From positions 992,001 through 1,056,000 of the forward strand of contig JAFEFN010000013.1 of NCBI GenBank assembly GCA_018240525.1: a stretch of DNA of 64,000 bases, read 5' to 3'. The stretch comes from Pseudomonadota bacterium. GTDB taxonomy: Bacteria > Pseudomonadota > Gammaproteobacteria > Steroidobacterales > Steroidobacteraceae. A program made the translations under genes and the position numbers. Position 1 is the stretch's first letter. The number at the start of each line of letters is the position of its first letter. This document shows, piece by piece, positions 11,109-20,903 of the stretch. A model generated the notes under the pieces. It searched no databases, had not been told where the DNA came from, and saw nothing but the letters and a program-made list of their open reading frames with translations.

Positions 11109-12461
11109 TCAGCGCATGGTCACCAGTTCCTCGGCGCTGGTCGGGTGGATCGCCACGGTGTCGTCGAAATCCTTCTTGGTGGCTCCCATGCGCAGGGCGA
11201 CCGCGAAGCCCTGCAGCATCTCGTCCGCACCGGCGCCGACGATGTGGATGCCGACGATGCGCTGCTCGGGGCCGGCGGTCACGAGCTTCATGTCCACGCG
11301 CACCTTGGCGGTGGTGACCGCGTGGTACAGGGGCACGAAGCTGGAGCGGAAGACGCGCACGTTCTCGTTGCCGAAGCGCTCGCGCGCCGCGCGCTCGGTC
11401 AGCCCCACCGTGCCGATCGGCGGGTGCCCGAAGATGACGGTGGGCACGTTCTCGTAGTCGAGGAAGCGCCCCTCCTGGCCGCCGAACAGCCGGTCGCACA
11501 GCCGCCGGCCGGCGGCGATCGCCACCGGCGTGAGCTGCACGCGCCCGGTCACGTCGCCGATCGCGTAGATGCCCGGCACGCTGGTGGCCTGGTACTTGTC
11601 GGTGCCGATGTAGCCCTGGGCGTCGAGCTGCACGCCCGCCTTGTCGAGGCCGACGCCATCGACCACCGCCTCCCGGCCGATGGCGAACTGCACCGCATCG
11701 AAGGGCCCGAGGCGGCGGCCGCCGGCGACTTCCAGTTCCAGCGCGCCGGCGCCGTTGCGGGTGAGACCGGTGGGCGAGGAATGCATGGCGATCTCCACGC
11801 CCTCCTCCTGCAGGCTCTTGAGCGAGGCCTCGCCCAGCATCGGCTCGAAGGAGCGCAGCACCGACTCGTGGCGCAGCACCAGCGTCACCTTCGAACTCAG
11901 GCCCGCGAAGATCGCGGCGAGCTCGACCGCGATGTAGCTGCCGCCGACGACGGCAACGCGCTGCGGCCGCTCGGGAAGGCGGAAGAAGTCATCGGAGGTC
12001 AGGCCCAGCTGCGCGCCGGGGATCTGGGGCACCGTCGGGCGCCCGCCGGTGGCGATGATGATGTGCGGGGCCTCCAGCGTGCGGCCGCCGGCGGCCACGG
12101 TGTGCGGCCCGAGGAAACTGGCGTGCGCGCGCACCAGCTCGACGTTGCGCCGGGCGAGGTTGGCCGCGTAGATGCCGTTCAGGCGGTGCACGTAGTCATC
12201 GCGCACCTGCTTGAGGTGCTTCCAGTCATGGCCGTGGGCATCCAGCCGGAAGCCGTAGTCGGCGGCATCGATGAGGGCGCTGCCCAGGTCGGCGGCGTTC
12301 CACATGATCTTCTTGGGCACGCAGCCGACGTTGACGCAGGTGCCCCCCAGCGGGCCGGACTCCACCAGCGCGACGCGGGCGCCGTACTCGGCCGCTCGCT
12401 GGGAGGAGGCCAGGCCGCCACTGCCCCCGCCGATGACCACCAGGTCGAATGTGTCGCTCAT
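11109..12461 (-). CDS. gor: Glutathione-disulfide reductase
   Basis: 450 residues. FAD-binding [17 protein letters not shown] and the redox-active pair in [13 protein letters not shown] are followed by the NADP domain ([15 protein letters not shown], then [12 protein letters not shown] with the two Arg residues that favour NADPH). The catalytic HPTSAEE is at the C-terminus. It regenerates reduced glutathione in the cytoplasm. I chose the ATG at 12461 behind AGGGGA; further in-frame ATGs upstream lack such a site. It is divergent from prlC. Confidence 0.94.
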   Translation of the reverse strand: MSDTFDLVVIGGGSGGLASSQRAAEYGARVALVESGPLGGTCVNVGCVPKKIMWNAADLGSALIDAADYGFRLDAHGHDWKHLKQVRDDYVHRLNGIYAANLARRNVELVRAHASFLGPHTVAAGGRTLEAPHIIIATGGRPTVPQIPGAQLGLTSDDFFRLPERPQRVAVVGGSYIAVELAAIFAGLSSKVTLVLRHESVLRSFEPMLGEASLKSLQEEGVEIAMHSSPTGLTRNGAGALELEVAGGRRLGPFDAVQFAIGREAVVDGVGLDKAGVQLDAQGYIGTDKYQATSVPGIYAIGDVTGRVQLTPVAIAAGRRLCDRLFGGQEGRFLDYENVPTVIFGHPPIGTVGLTERAARERFGNENVRVFRSSFVPLYHAVTTAKVRVDMKLVTAGPEQRIVGIHIVGAGADEMLQGFAVALRMGATKKDFDDTVAIHPTSAEELVTMR

Positions 12462-12583
12462 AGGTCCCCTGCAGCGCTCCTCGGCGGCCATGTTATATGA
12501 GGGCGACCGCCGCCAGAGGCACGCCGTCACGCGGGATAGCCCGGGACCGCTACAATGGGGGATCCTCCGTGGACGGCAGGTAC
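12462..12583. promoter_or_regulatory. Divergent promoters for gor and prlC
   Basis: On the minus strand TATAAC (plus coordinates 12492-12497) lies about 30 bases before the gor ATG. On the plus strand TACAAT (12551-12556) lies 27 bases before the prlC ATG. Both are plausible -10 boxes, but neither has a convincing -35 box at 16-18 bases, so they are only candidates. Confidence 0.35.
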
Positions 12584-14623
12584 ATGGACAACCCCCTACT
12601 CGGCCAGGAACCGCTGCCGCAGTTCCTGAAGATCCGCCCTGAGCACGTCGAGCCGGCCGTGCGCGAGCTGCTGCAGGCGAACCGCGCCCGGGTCGAGGCC
12701 CTGGCCACCGACCCGCAGCCGACCTTCGCCAGCGTCATCGAGCCGATGGAAGAGCTGCACCACCGCACCTCGCGCACCTGGTCCCCCGTGAGCCACCTGA
12801 ACGCGGTGCTCAATTCCGAGGCGCTGCGCGCCGGCTACAACGCCTGCCTGCCGCTGCTGTCGGCCTACTACACCGACCTGGCGCAGAGCGAGCCGCTGTT
12901 CCGCGCCTACCGGCGCGTGAGCGAGGAACAGGCCGGGGACCTCGGCCCGGTGCAGCGCCAGCTGCTCGAGCACCGCGTGCGCGACTTCCGCCTGGCCGGC
13001 GTGGACCTCTCGCCCGAGCGCAAGGAGCGCTTCAAGACGGCGATGCTCGAGCTCACGCAGCTGCAGGCGAAGTTCGAGGAGAACGTCCTCGACGCCACCA
13101 ACGCCTGGAGCCACCACGTGCGCGAGGGGGGCGAACTCGCCGGGCTGAACGAGATGCTCATCGAGCAGGCCCGGCAGCGCGCGCAGGAGAAGAACCTGCC
13201 GGGCTGGCTGCTCACCCTGGACCAACCGACCTACGTGGCGGTGGTCACGGACGCGGAGTCCGAGCCGCTGCGCCGCGCCTTCTACGAGGCCTGGACCACG
13301 CGCGCCTCGGACCAGGGGCCGAACGCCGGCCGCTGGGACAACGCGCCGGTGATGGAGGAGATCCTGAAGCGGCGCCACCAGGCCGCGCAGCTGCTGGACT
13401 TCGGCAACTTCGCCGAGTACGCGCTCGCCACGCGCATGGCCCACAGCGTGGAGGAGGTGCTGAAGTTCCTGCACGAGCTGGCCGCCGCCGCCCGCGCGGC
13501 CGCGCAGGCGGAGTTCGCGGAACTGGAGGCCTTCGCCGGGCGCCCCCTGGCCGCCTGGGACGTCGGCTTCTACTCCGAGCGGCTGCAGCGCGAGCGCTTC
13601 AGCGTCTCGCAGGAGGAGCTGCGCCCCTACTTCCCGCTGCCGCGCGTGCTGGCGGGCCTGTTCGAGGTCGCCGCGCGGCTGTTCGGCGTGAGCATCAGCG
13701 AGCGCCACGGCGCGGCCGTGTGGCACGAGGATGCGCGCCTGTTCGACATCCGGGATGCGCGCGGTGAGCCGGTCGGCAGCTTCTACCTGGACGCCTACGC
13801 CCGCCCGCACAAGCGCAGCGGCGCGTGGATGGACGAGTGCATCGGCCGCAAGCACCTGAGCAGCGGGGCGGCGCTGCCGGTGGCGTACCTGGTCTGCAAC
13901 TTCCTGCCGCCCGGGGAGTCGCGCCCGGCGCTGCTCACCCACGACGACGTGCTCACCCTCTTCCACGAGTTCGGCCACGGCCTGCACCACCTGCTCACGC
14001 GCGTGGACTACCCGAGCATCGCCGGCATCAACGGGGTGGCCTGGGACGCGGTGGAGCTGCCCAGCCAGTTCCTGGAGAACTACGCCTGGCACCCCGACGT
14101 CCTCCAGCGCATCAGCGGCCACTACCAGACCGGCGCGCCGCTGCCGGTGCAGCAGCAGGAGCGGCTCATCGCCACGCGCAGCTTCCACTCCGGGTTGCAG
14201 ACGATGCGCCAGGTGGAGTTCGCGCTGTTCGACTTCCGCATGCACACCGAGTACTCGCCCGAGCGCGGCGGGCGCGTCCTGGAGATCCTGCGCGAGGTGC
14301 GCGCCGAGGTCGCCGTGGTGCCGGTGCCGGACTGGAACCGCTTCCCGAACAGCTTCGGCCACATCTTCGCCGGCGGCTACGCGGCCGGCTACTACAGCTA
14401 CAAGTGGGCAGAGGTGCTGGCGGCGGATGCCTTCGCGGCCTTCGAGGAGAGCGGGGTGTTCGACCGCTCCACCGCGCAGCGCTTCCTCGATGCCATCCTC
14501 AGCCGCGGCGGCAGCCGCGACGCGCTCGACGCCTTCATCGAGTTCCGCGGCCGCGGCCCGGACGTGCGCGCGCTGCTCAAGCAGCACGGCATCCTCGATG
14601 CCGCGCAGGCGCGGCGCGCGTGA
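12584..14623 (+). CDS. prlC: Oligopeptidase A (M3 metallopeptidase)
   Basis: 679 residues. The zinc site [11 protein letters not shown] (HExxH) lies near residue 460, followed by the distal Glu region in [16 protein letters not shown]. The N-terminus [20 protein letters not shown] is typical of PrlC, which degrades short peptides and cleaved signal peptides in the cytoplasm. The ATG at 12584 fits the family N-terminus; upstream in-frame codons are not conserved. The TGA stop overlaps the GTG start of the next gene. Confidence 0.95.
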   Translation: MDNPLLGQEPLPQFLKIRPEHVEPAVRELLQANRARVEALATDPQPTFASVIEPMEELHHRTSRTWSPVSHLNAVLNSEALRAGYNACLPLLSAYYTDLAQSEPLFRAYRRVSEEQAGDLGPVQRQLLEHRVRDFRLAGVDLSPERKERFKTAMLELTQLQAKFEENVLDATNAWSHHVREGGELAGLNEMLIEQARQRAQEKNLPGWLLTLDQPTYVAVVTDAESEPLRRAFYEAWTTRASDQGPNAGRWDNAPVMEEILKRRHQAAQLLDFGNFAEYALATRMAHSVEEVLKFLHELAAAARAAAQAEFAELEAFAGRPLAAWDVGFYSERLQRERFSVSQEELRPYFPLPRVLAGLFEVAARLFGVSISERHGAAVWHEDARLFDIRDARGEPVGSFYLDAYARPHKRSGAWMDECIGRKHLSSGAALPVAYLVCNFLPPGESRPALLTHDDVLTLFHEFGHGLHHLLTRVDYPSIAGINGVAWDAVELPSQFLENYAWHPDVLQRISGHYQTGAPLPVQQQERLIATRSFHSGLQTMRQVEFALFDFRMHTEYSPERGGRVLEILREVRAEVAVVPVPDWNRFPNSFGHIFAGGYAAGYYSYKWAEVLAADAFAAFEESGVFDRSTAQRFLDAILSRGGSRDALDAFIEFRGRGPDVRALLKQHGILDAAQARRA

Positions 14624-15201
14624 GCACCCGGCGGCGGCGCGCACTGGCCCTGCTGGTGGCCGCGGCCGCCGCGGCAGGTGCCGCCGGCGGCGAGCCGCTC
14701 TACGTCGTCGAGCAGGTGGTGGTCAGCGTGAACGCCAATGCCGACGGCAGCGGCGAACGCGTCGCCTCGCTCAAGAGCGGCGAGCGCGTCGAGCTGATCG
14801 AGCGCGCCGGCGAAGCCGTCCACGTGCGGCTCGCCGACGGGAAGGAGGGCTGGCTGCGCGCGATCTACCTCTCCGGGGATGCGCCGCTGCGCCCGCGTCT
14901 CGCGCAGTCCGAGGCGGAGGTGACCCGCCTGCAGGCCCAGGTGGCCCGGCTCGAGGGGCAGCTCGCCGCGGCCGGCAACGCGCGCCGCGACCCGCAGCCG
15001 CCGGCGGCGGCGGCCGCGCCGGCGGATCCGCCGGCCCCGGGCGGGCTGTTCGCCCCGCCCCCCGAGGATGCCCCGCGCGCGGTGGTGTGGCCGTGGGTAC
15101 TGCTCGCGCTGCTCGCCGGGCTCGCCGCGGGCTTCGTGCTTGGCTGGCGCATCCTCGACCGCAACATCCGCCGTAAATACGGTGGATTGCGCATCTACTG
15201 A
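14620..15201 (+). CDS. SH3-domain membrane protein, YgiM-like (TIGR04211 family)
   Basis: 193 residues. A signal peptide (about 1-24) leads into a bacterial SH3 domain with VSVNANADGSGERVASLKSG and GWLRAIYLS. A short coiled coil follows (RLAQSEAEVTRLQAQVARLE), then a Pro/Ala linker, a C-terminal membrane helix (VVWPWVLLALLAGLAAGF) and a basic tail ending KYGGLRIY. This is the YgiM-like layout: an envelope protein with its SH3 domain in the periplasm; the function is not established. The GTG start overlaps the prlC stop (GTGA), so the pair is probably coupled. Confidence 0.83.
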   Translation: MSTRRRRALALLVAAAAAAGAAGGEPLYVVEQVVVSVNANADGSGERVASLKSGERVELIERAGEAVHVRLADGKEGWLRAIYLSGDAPLRPRLAQSEAEVTRLQAQVARLEGQLAAAGNARRDPQPPAAAAAPADPPAPGGLFAPPPEDAPRAVVWPWVLLALLAGLAAGFVLGWRILDRNIRRKYGGLRIY

Positions 15202-15362
15202 GGCGGTTTAACTTCACCCGGGCAGACACTTCGCAAACGTGCGCCGCCGATTTCACAATGCCCACAGGGCCTGTCAGCCGATGCCGCACCCGGGCCAAAG
15301 TGTGCGCCGCGTCTCATCAGCGCCGGCGCGCCGGTGCCTAGACTGCGCCTCACGCGATGAGA

Positions 15363-15386
15363 TGGATTCGACAGGGGCTGAATCCA
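15363..15386. promoter_or_regulatory. Inverted repeat upstream of the HD-domain gene
   Basis: TGGATTC (15363-15369) and GAATCCA (15380-15386) form perfect seven-base arms around ten bases, 29 bases before the ATG at 15416. It could be an operator or a leader hairpin. The rest of the 214-base gap (15202-15415) shows no gene. Confidence 0.35.
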
Positions 15387-15415
15387 CGTCGCACAGGCCG
15401 GGCCCTCGCTAGAAA

Positions 15416-16420
15416 ATGACACGCATCCGCCGCAGCGACTTCGACGTCACCAACACGGTGCAGGTGAGTTCCCCGACGGCGGTGCTGAGCGCGGTGGAGA
15501 AACTGCTGCGCAGCGTCTGGCCCGAGATCCCGGTCGAGGCCCTGCGCACCTCGTTCGCGCACTTCGAGCGGCTGTTCGCCGGGGAGGTGGAGGGCTTCTA
15601 CGGCGTCGACACCGTCTACCACGACCGCCAGCACACCCTCGACATCACCCTCGCCCTGGCGCGCCTCATCGTCGGCTTCGAGCGCCAGGCCGACCCCGTG
15701 CAGCGCCTCGGCCCCGAGCGCGCCATCGTCGGCCTGGTCACCGGCCTGTTCCACGACGTCGGCTACCTGCGCCGCGCGGACGACCGCGACTCGCGCAACG
15801 GCGCGGAGTTCACGCGCACCCACGTCTCGCGCGGCGCACAGTTCCTCACCGACTACCTGCCCCAGCTCGGCCTTGGCCACTGGATCCCGGTGGTCACCCA
15901 GATCATCCACTTCACCGGCTACGAGGTGCCCTTCGCGCGCATCGAGGCCGAGGTCACCGATCCGCGTGACATAACGGTCGGGCACCTCCTGGGCACGGCC
16001 GACATGATCGCGCAGATGGCCGACCGCTGTTACCTGGAGAAGTGCCGCGACCGGCTGTACGCGGAGTTCGTGCTCGGCGGCGTAGCGTTGCCATTCAGCG
16101 ACGGTAACCCCCAGGTGAAGTACGCCTCGGGCCTGGACCTGCTGCGCCAGACCCCGGATTTCGTGGCGGACGTGCGGACCAAGCGCCTGGACCGCGACTT
16201 CCGCCGCGCCTACCAGTACCTGGAGGGGCTCTACGGGGGGAGAAACCCGTACATCGAGTCCATCGACCGCAACGTCGAGTACCTGCGGCAGATCCTGCGC
16301 AGCGAGAACTGGCAGCTGCTGCGGCGCCGGCCGCCGATCTTCGCCGCCGTGGCGGACCCCATGAGCGCCATGCGCAACCTGATGCTCGGGCATATCAAGC
16401 GGGTCTGGTCCTCCGGCTGA
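15416..16420 (+). CDS. HD/PDEase-type metal-dependent phosphohydrolase
   Basis: 334 residues. Metal ligands of the HD superfamily are visible: YHDRQHTLDITLALARL, GLFHDVGYL (the HD pair), THVSRGAQFL, VVTQIIHFTG and GTADMIAQMADR. The YHDxxHT start recalls class I cyclic-nucleotide phosphodiesterases, so a cyclic nucleotide substrate is possible but not shown. No signal peptide or membrane segment is visible. The next gene on the same strand encodes a GGDEF-EAL protein, which hints at a nucleotide-signalling context. The ATG at 15416 follows a short A-rich leader without a strong ribosome binding site. Confidence 0.75.
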   Translation: MTRIRRSDFDVTNTVQVSSPTAVLSAVEKLLRSVWPEIPVEALRTSFAHFERLFAGEVEGFYGVDTVYHDRQHTLDITLALARLIVGFERQADPVQRLGPERAIVGLVTGLFHDVGYLRRADDRDSRNGAEFTRTHVSRGAQFLTDYLPQLGLGHWIPVVTQIIHFTGYEVPFARIEAEVTDPRDITVGHLLGTADMIAQMADRCYLEKCRDRLYAEFVLGGVALPFSDGNPQVKYASGLDLLRQTPDFVADVRTKRLDRDFRRAYQYLEGLYGGRNPYIESIDRNVEYLRQILRSENWQLLRRRPPIFAAVADPMSAMRNLMLGHIKRVWSSG

Positions 16421-16522
16421 TCGCCTAGCCTCCCCGCCAAGCGGCGGTTAAGATGATTCTCTTATCACTAAGGGGATCCGCCGGCGGCCTGGGACGCATG
16501 AATCCGGGCGGTCGGCACGCAC

Positions 16523-19012
16523 GTGACCGCCGCAAGCCTCAAGCTCAAGTACGCAGCCACCGCCTTCCTGGTGGTGCTGCTCGCGGCGTCCGGCGTGGTC
16601 GCGCTGTTCCTGGTGCGCCAGAACACCGACACGCGCACCCTCGGGGCGCTCGCCGAGAGCGCCGCGCTCGAGCGGGTGACCCCCGAGCTGCAGGCGCGCG
16701 CGGAGAGCCTGGCCGCGCATGCCGCCGACTCGATCGCCGGCGCGGTGCGTGCCGGGGACAACGCCGGCATCGTGCGGCGGCTGCAGCCCTTCATCGACAA
16801 TGAGACCGTGAGCGCCATCAGCGTCACCAGCAGTCAGGGGAAGCTGCTGTACAGCTGGCGCCGCGACGAGCCGCCCGAGGCCGGTGCGCTGACCGTGCGC
16901 GCGAGCGAGCCGGTGCGCACCTTCGTCGAGAACATCCCCGGGGCGGCCACCCCGGCGACGCTCGCCACGCTCACGCTGGACCTGGAGCAGGCCGCGCCGG
17001 TCGCCTCGACCAGCGTCGGCGGCCGCCTGCAGGCGGCCAACGCGCGGCGCACGCGCCTGACCTGGCTGATGAGCCTGGGGCTCGCCGGGCTCGGTGCGCT
17101 GGCGGCGGCATGGCTCGCCTGGCGTGCCATGAGCCGGCTGCAGAGGCCGGTGGCCGCGCTGATCCGCAGCGTCGAGCGCATCGGCCAGGGCGACTACACC
17201 CGCCCGGTCGAGGTACGCCGCGGCGAGGCGCTGGGCGGCCTCGAGCAGGCGCTGGAACGCATGCGCGGCCGCCTGCGCGTCTCGACCATCAACAAGAGCT
17301 ACCTGCACAGCGTGCTCAACAGCATGACCGATGCGGTGTTCGTCACCTCCCCCGACGGGGTCATCAAGATCGCCAACGCGGCCTCCTGCAAACTGCTCGG
17401 CTACGCCGAGGAGGAGCTGGTCAACAAGAGCATCCTCGCGGTGCTCGAGGAGCGCGAGCGCGCGGACTTCGACCTGCTGCAGGCGGCCCAGGAGACGCGC
17501 GAGACCGTCGTGCGCACGCGCAGCGGCCAGACCATCCCGGTCTCCTTCACCGGCTCGCGCATCGACAGCGACGACCCGCAGTTCCAGGGCAGCATCTTCG
17601 TCGCGCGCAACATCACCGACCGCAAGCGCGCCGAACGCCGCATCCGCTACCTCGCCCGCTACGACGCGCTCACCAAGATCCCCAACCGCATGCAGTTCCA
17701 CCACGTGCTGCAGCAGACCATCGCGCGCAGCATGCGCAACGGCCAGGTCGTGGCGGCGCTGTACCTGGACATGGACCGCTTCAAGGAGGTCAACGACACC
17801 TTCGGCCACGGGGCCGGCGACCGCGTGCTGGAGGTGCTCGCCGAGCGGCTGACGCGCTCGGTGCCCAAGGACACCGTCGTCGGCCGCCTCGCCGGGGACG
17901 AGTTCGCGCTGTTCGTCGAGGGCCTGCCGGCCGATGCCGACAACCGCGGCCCGATCGCGCAGCTCGCCCGCTCGCTGCTCACCGAGGTGAGCAAGCCCTT
18001 CCAGCTCACCCAGCACGAGGTGTTCCTGACCGCCAGCGTCGGCATCGCCTTCTACCCGCGCGACGCCGAGAACGTGATCGACCTGCTGCGCAACGCCGAC
18101 GCCGCCATGTACTACTCCAAGCAGAACGGCGGCAACACCTTCGCCTTCTACTCCCCGGAGATGAACGCCGCGGCGGTCGAGCGGCTGATGCTGAAGAGCA
18201 AGCTGCGCCGCGCGCTGGAGCGCGACGAGCTGGAGATCCGCTACCAGCCCAAGGTCGACCTGCGCAACGGCCGCATCATCGGCGCCGAGGCGCTGCTGCG
18301 CTGGCGCCTGCCCGGGCACGGCGACATCCCGCCCTCGCAGTTCATCCCGCTGGCCGAGGAGACCAACCTCATCGTCGACATCGGCGAGTGGGTGCTGAAC
18401 CGGGTGTGCATGGACTATCGCCAGCTGCAGGGCCAGGGCGGCGACCCGGGGCGCATCTCGCTGAACCTGTCGCTCAAGCAGCTGCGCCAGGCGAGCTTCA
18501 TCCTGCGCTGCCGCTCGGTGTTCCGCCGCCACCACGTCTCGCCGACCGCCTTCGAGCTGGAGATCACCGAGACCACCCTCATGGCCGACCCGCAGCGCAC
18601 CGTGCGCCTGCTGGACGAGCTCTACGCGATGGGCCTGCACCTGTCGATCGACGACTTCGGCACCGGCTACTCCTCGCTCTCGGCGCTGCAGCAGTTCCCG
18701 ATCGGCACGCTGAAGATCGACCAGTCCTTCGTGCGCGATGCCTGCGAGGACGCCAACGACGCCACCATCGTGCGCACCATCATCGAGATGGGCCGCAGCC
18801 TCGGCATCGGGGTGATCGCCGAGGGCGTCGAGTCGCAGGCGCAGCTGGAATTCCTGCGCGACAACAACTGCCACTTCGGCCAGGGGCGCCTGTTCGGCGA
18901 GCCGTGCACGGCCGAGGAGCTGCTCACACTGCTGGCGCAGCAGAACATCGGGCCGGCGCCCTTCGCGCACCTGCTGCGTCGCATCGACGAGGCAGCCTCA
19001 CGCTCGGCCTGA
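16523..19012 (+). CDS. Membrane PAS-GGDEF-EAL protein (cyclic di-GMP turnover)
   Basis: 829 residues. A membrane helix (8-30), a periplasmic sensor loop (31-178) and a second helix (180-203) are followed by HAMP (204-256), PAS (about 261-375), GGDEF (about 376-545) and EAL (about 556-815). The diguanylate cyclase signature reads AGDEF (near 457) instead of GGDEF. The EAL domain looks complete: GAEALLRW, LEITETTLM, DDFGTGYSSL and AEGVES. The protein could make or, more likely, degrade c-di-GMP; the balance cannot be read from sequence. The start is the GTG at 16523. yheS begins eight bases after the stop. Confidence 0.9.
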   Translation: MTAASLKLKYAATAFLVVLLAASGVVALFLVRQNTDTRTLGALAESAALERVTPELQARAESLAAHAADSIAGAVRAGDNAGIVRRLQPFIDNETVSAISVTSSQGKLLYSWRRDEPPEAGALTVRASEPVRTFVENIPGAATPATLATLTLDLEQAAPVASTSVGGRLQAANARRTRLTWLMSLGLAGLGALAAAWLAWRAMSRLQRPVAALIRSVERIGQGDYTRPVEVRRGEALGGLEQALERMRGRLRVSTINKSYLHSVLNSMTDAVFVTSPDGVIKIANAASCKLLGYAEEELVNKSILAVLEERERADFDLLQAAQETRETVVRTRSGQTIPVSFTGSRIDSDDPQFQGSIFVARNITDRKRAERRIRYLARYDALTKIPNRMQFHHVLQQTIARSMRNGQVVAALYLDMDRFKEVNDTFGHGAGDRVLEVLAERLTRSVPKDTVVGRLAGDEFALFVEGLPADADNRGPIAQLARSLLTEVSKPFQLTQHEVFLTASVGIAFYPRDAENVIDLLRNADAAMYYSKQNGGNTFAFYSPEMNAAAVERLMLKSKLRRALERDELEIRYQPKVDLRNGRIIGAEALLRWRLPGHGDIPPSQFIPLAEETNLIVDIGEWVLNRVCMDYRQLQGQGGDPGRISLNLSLKQLRQASFILRCRSVFRRHHVSPTAFELEITETTLMADPQRTVRLLDELYAMGLHLSIDDFGTGYSSLSALQQFPIGTLKIDQSFVRDACEDANDATIVRTIIEMGRSLGIGVIAEGVESQAQLEFLRDNNCHFGQGRLFGEPCTAEELLTLLAQQNIGPAPFAHLLRRIDEAASRSA

Positions 19013-19019
19013 GCCTTCC

Positions 19020-20903
19020 TTGCTTACCCTGTCCAACGCGCGCGTCCGGCGCGGCCCCCAGGTGCTGATCGATGAGGCCTCCGTCACCATCTTCCGCGGC
19101 GAGAAGGTCGGGGTGGTGGGCCGCAACGGCTGCGGCAAGTCGACGCTGCTGGCGCTGATCCGCGGCGAGCTCAGCACCGATGCCGGGGAGTACTCCGCCC
19201 CGCCCAAGCTCGCGATCGCCTCGGTGGCCCAGGACCTGCCCGACTCCCCGGCCGCGCTCATCGAGTACATCCTCGACGGCGACCTGGAGCTGCGCGCCGT
19301 CGAGGCCCAGCTCGCCGAGGCGCAGGCGCGCCACGAGGGCACGCGCGAGGCCACCCTGCACGCCCAGTACGAGGCGCTCGATGGCTACAGCGCGCGCAGC
19401 CGCGCCGCGCAGCTGGCCGCGGGCCTGGGGTTCGCGGTCACCGACCTGGAGCGCCCGGTGCGCGAGTTCTCCGGCGGCCTGCGCATGCGCGCGAACCTGG
19501 CGCGCACGCTCATGCGCCGCTCGGAGCTGCTGCTGCTGGACGAGCCGACCAACCACCTGGACCTGGACGCGCTGCTGTGGCTCGAGGACTGGCTGCGGGC
19601 GTACAAGGGCACGCTGCTGCTGGTCTCGCACGACCGCGAGTTCCTCGACCAGGTCGTGGGGCGCATCCTGCACTTCGAGAACGGCCGCCTCACCGCCTAC
19701 ACCGGCAGCTACTCGGACTTCGAGGTGCAGCACGCCGCGCACGCCGAGCGCACCGCGGCGCTTCTGGCCAAGCAGCGCCGCGAGGCGGCGCACATCGAGA
19801 GCTTCGTGGCGCGCTTCCGTGCCCAGGCCAGCAAGGCGCGCCAGGTGCAAAGCCGCATCAAGTGGCTGGCGCGCCTGGAGACCATCGCGACCGTGCAGCC
19901 CGAGTCCGACTTCGACTGGGAGTTCATGGAGCCGCCGAAGCTGCCGCGCCCGCTCGTGACGCTCGAGAAGCTCAGCGCCGGCTACGGGGAGCGCCGCGTT
20001 CTCGACACCGTCTCCCTCGGCCTGCACCCGGGCGAGCGGCTCGGCATCCTCGGCCGCAACGGCGCCGGCAAGTCCACGCTCATGAAGGTGCTGGCGAACG
20101 AGCTCGAGCCGCTCGCCGGCACGCGCACGCTGGCGCCGGACCTGCGCACCGGGTTCCTCGCGCAGCTGGAGCTCGAGCAGCTCGACGGCGGCGGCTCGGC
20201 GCTGTCGGAGTTCGCGCGGCGCGGCGGCGAGGAGATCGCCGCCTGGCCGCAGCAGAAGCAGCGCGACCACCTCGGGCGCTTCGGGTTCCGCGGCGACCGG
20301 GTGTTCGAGCCGACGCGCAACTTCTCCGGCGGCGAGCGCTCGCGGCTGGCGCTGTCGATCCTCGTGGCGCGCCGCCCGAACCTGCTGCTGCTGGACGAGC
20401 CGACCAACCACCTGGACCTGTCCATGCGCCATACGCTGCTCATGGCGCTGCAGGAGTTCCCCGGGGCCGTGGTCATCGTCTCCCACGACCGCTCGCTGCT
20501 GCGCGGCGCGTGCGACCGCTTCCTGCTGGTCGCCCAGGGGGCGCTCGCCCCCTTCGAGGGCGACCTCGAGGACTACGCCAGCTGGCTGAGCACGGACCGC
20601 GCCGGCGCCGCCGCCGACGTGGCGCCCGGCCTCTCGCGCCGCGAGCAGCGCCGGCGCGAGGCCGAGGCGCGCAGCGCCCGCACGCCGCTGCGCGCCGAGC
20701 AGGAAAACCTCGAGCGGCAGATCGCGCAGCTCGCCCGCGAGCGCGCGGACATCGAGGCGCAGCTGGCCGACCCGCAGAGCTTCGGCGGCGCCGCCGAGCA
20801 GCACCGGCTCGCCCAGCGGCACCGCAAGCTGAAGGTGCAGCTCGCGGGCCTGGAGGAGCGCTGGCTCACGGTGACCGGCGAGCTCGAGGAACGCGCCTCG
20901 TGA
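19020..20903 (+). CDS. yheS: ABC-F ATPase YheS
   Basis: 627 residues with two ABC cassettes and no membrane segment. Cassette one has GRNGCGKSTLL, FSGGLRMR and LLLLDEPTNHLDLDALLWLE; cassette two has GRNGAGKSTLMK, FSGGERSR and LLLLDEPTNHLDLSM. The ABC-F linker lies near 240-300, and a charged coiled-coil tail starts near 535. Order and sequence follow E. coli YheS closely; ABC-F proteins act on the ribosome rather than in transport. The start is a TTG at 19020, the only start codon that fits the conserved N-terminus. Confidence 0.92.
   Translation: MLTLSNARVRRGPQVLIDEASVTIFRGEKVGVVGRNGCGKSTLLALIRGELSTDAGEYSAPPKLAIASVAQDLPDSPAALIEYILDGDLELRAVEAQLAEAQARHEGTREATLHAQYEALDGYSARSRAAQLAAGLGFAVTDLERPVREFSGGLRMRANLARTLMRRSELLLLDEPTNHLDLDALLWLEDWLRAYKGTLLLVSHDREFLDQVVGRILHFENGRLTAYTGSYSDFEVQHAAHAERTAALLAKQRREAAHIESFVARFRAQASKARQVQSRIKWLARLETIATVQPESDFDWEFMEPPKLPRPLVTLEKLSAGYGERRVLDTVSLGLHPGERLGILGRNGAGKSTLMKVLANELEPLAGTRTLAPDLRTGFLAQLELEQLDGGGSALSEFARRGGEEIAAWPQQKQRDHLGRFGFRGDRVFEPTRNFSGGERSRLALSILVARRPNLLLLDEPTNHLDLSMRHTLLMALQEFPGAVVIVSHDRSLLRGACDRFLLVAQGALAPFEGDLEDYASWLSTDRAGAAADVAPGLSRREQRRREAEARSARTPLRAEQENLERQIAQLARERADIEAQLADPQSFGGAAEQHRLAQRHRKLKVQLAGLEERWLTVTGELEERAS

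Noticed and set aside
15363..15372. GGATTCGAC motif resembling the 5' end of tmRNA
   Set aside because: No partner acceptor stem or tRNA-like 3' end is found downstream; an HD-domain gene follows directly.
16434..16447. Short hairpin CCGCC-AAGC-GGCGG after the HD gene as a terminator
   Set aside because: Only five pairs and followed by mixed bases rather than a T-run.
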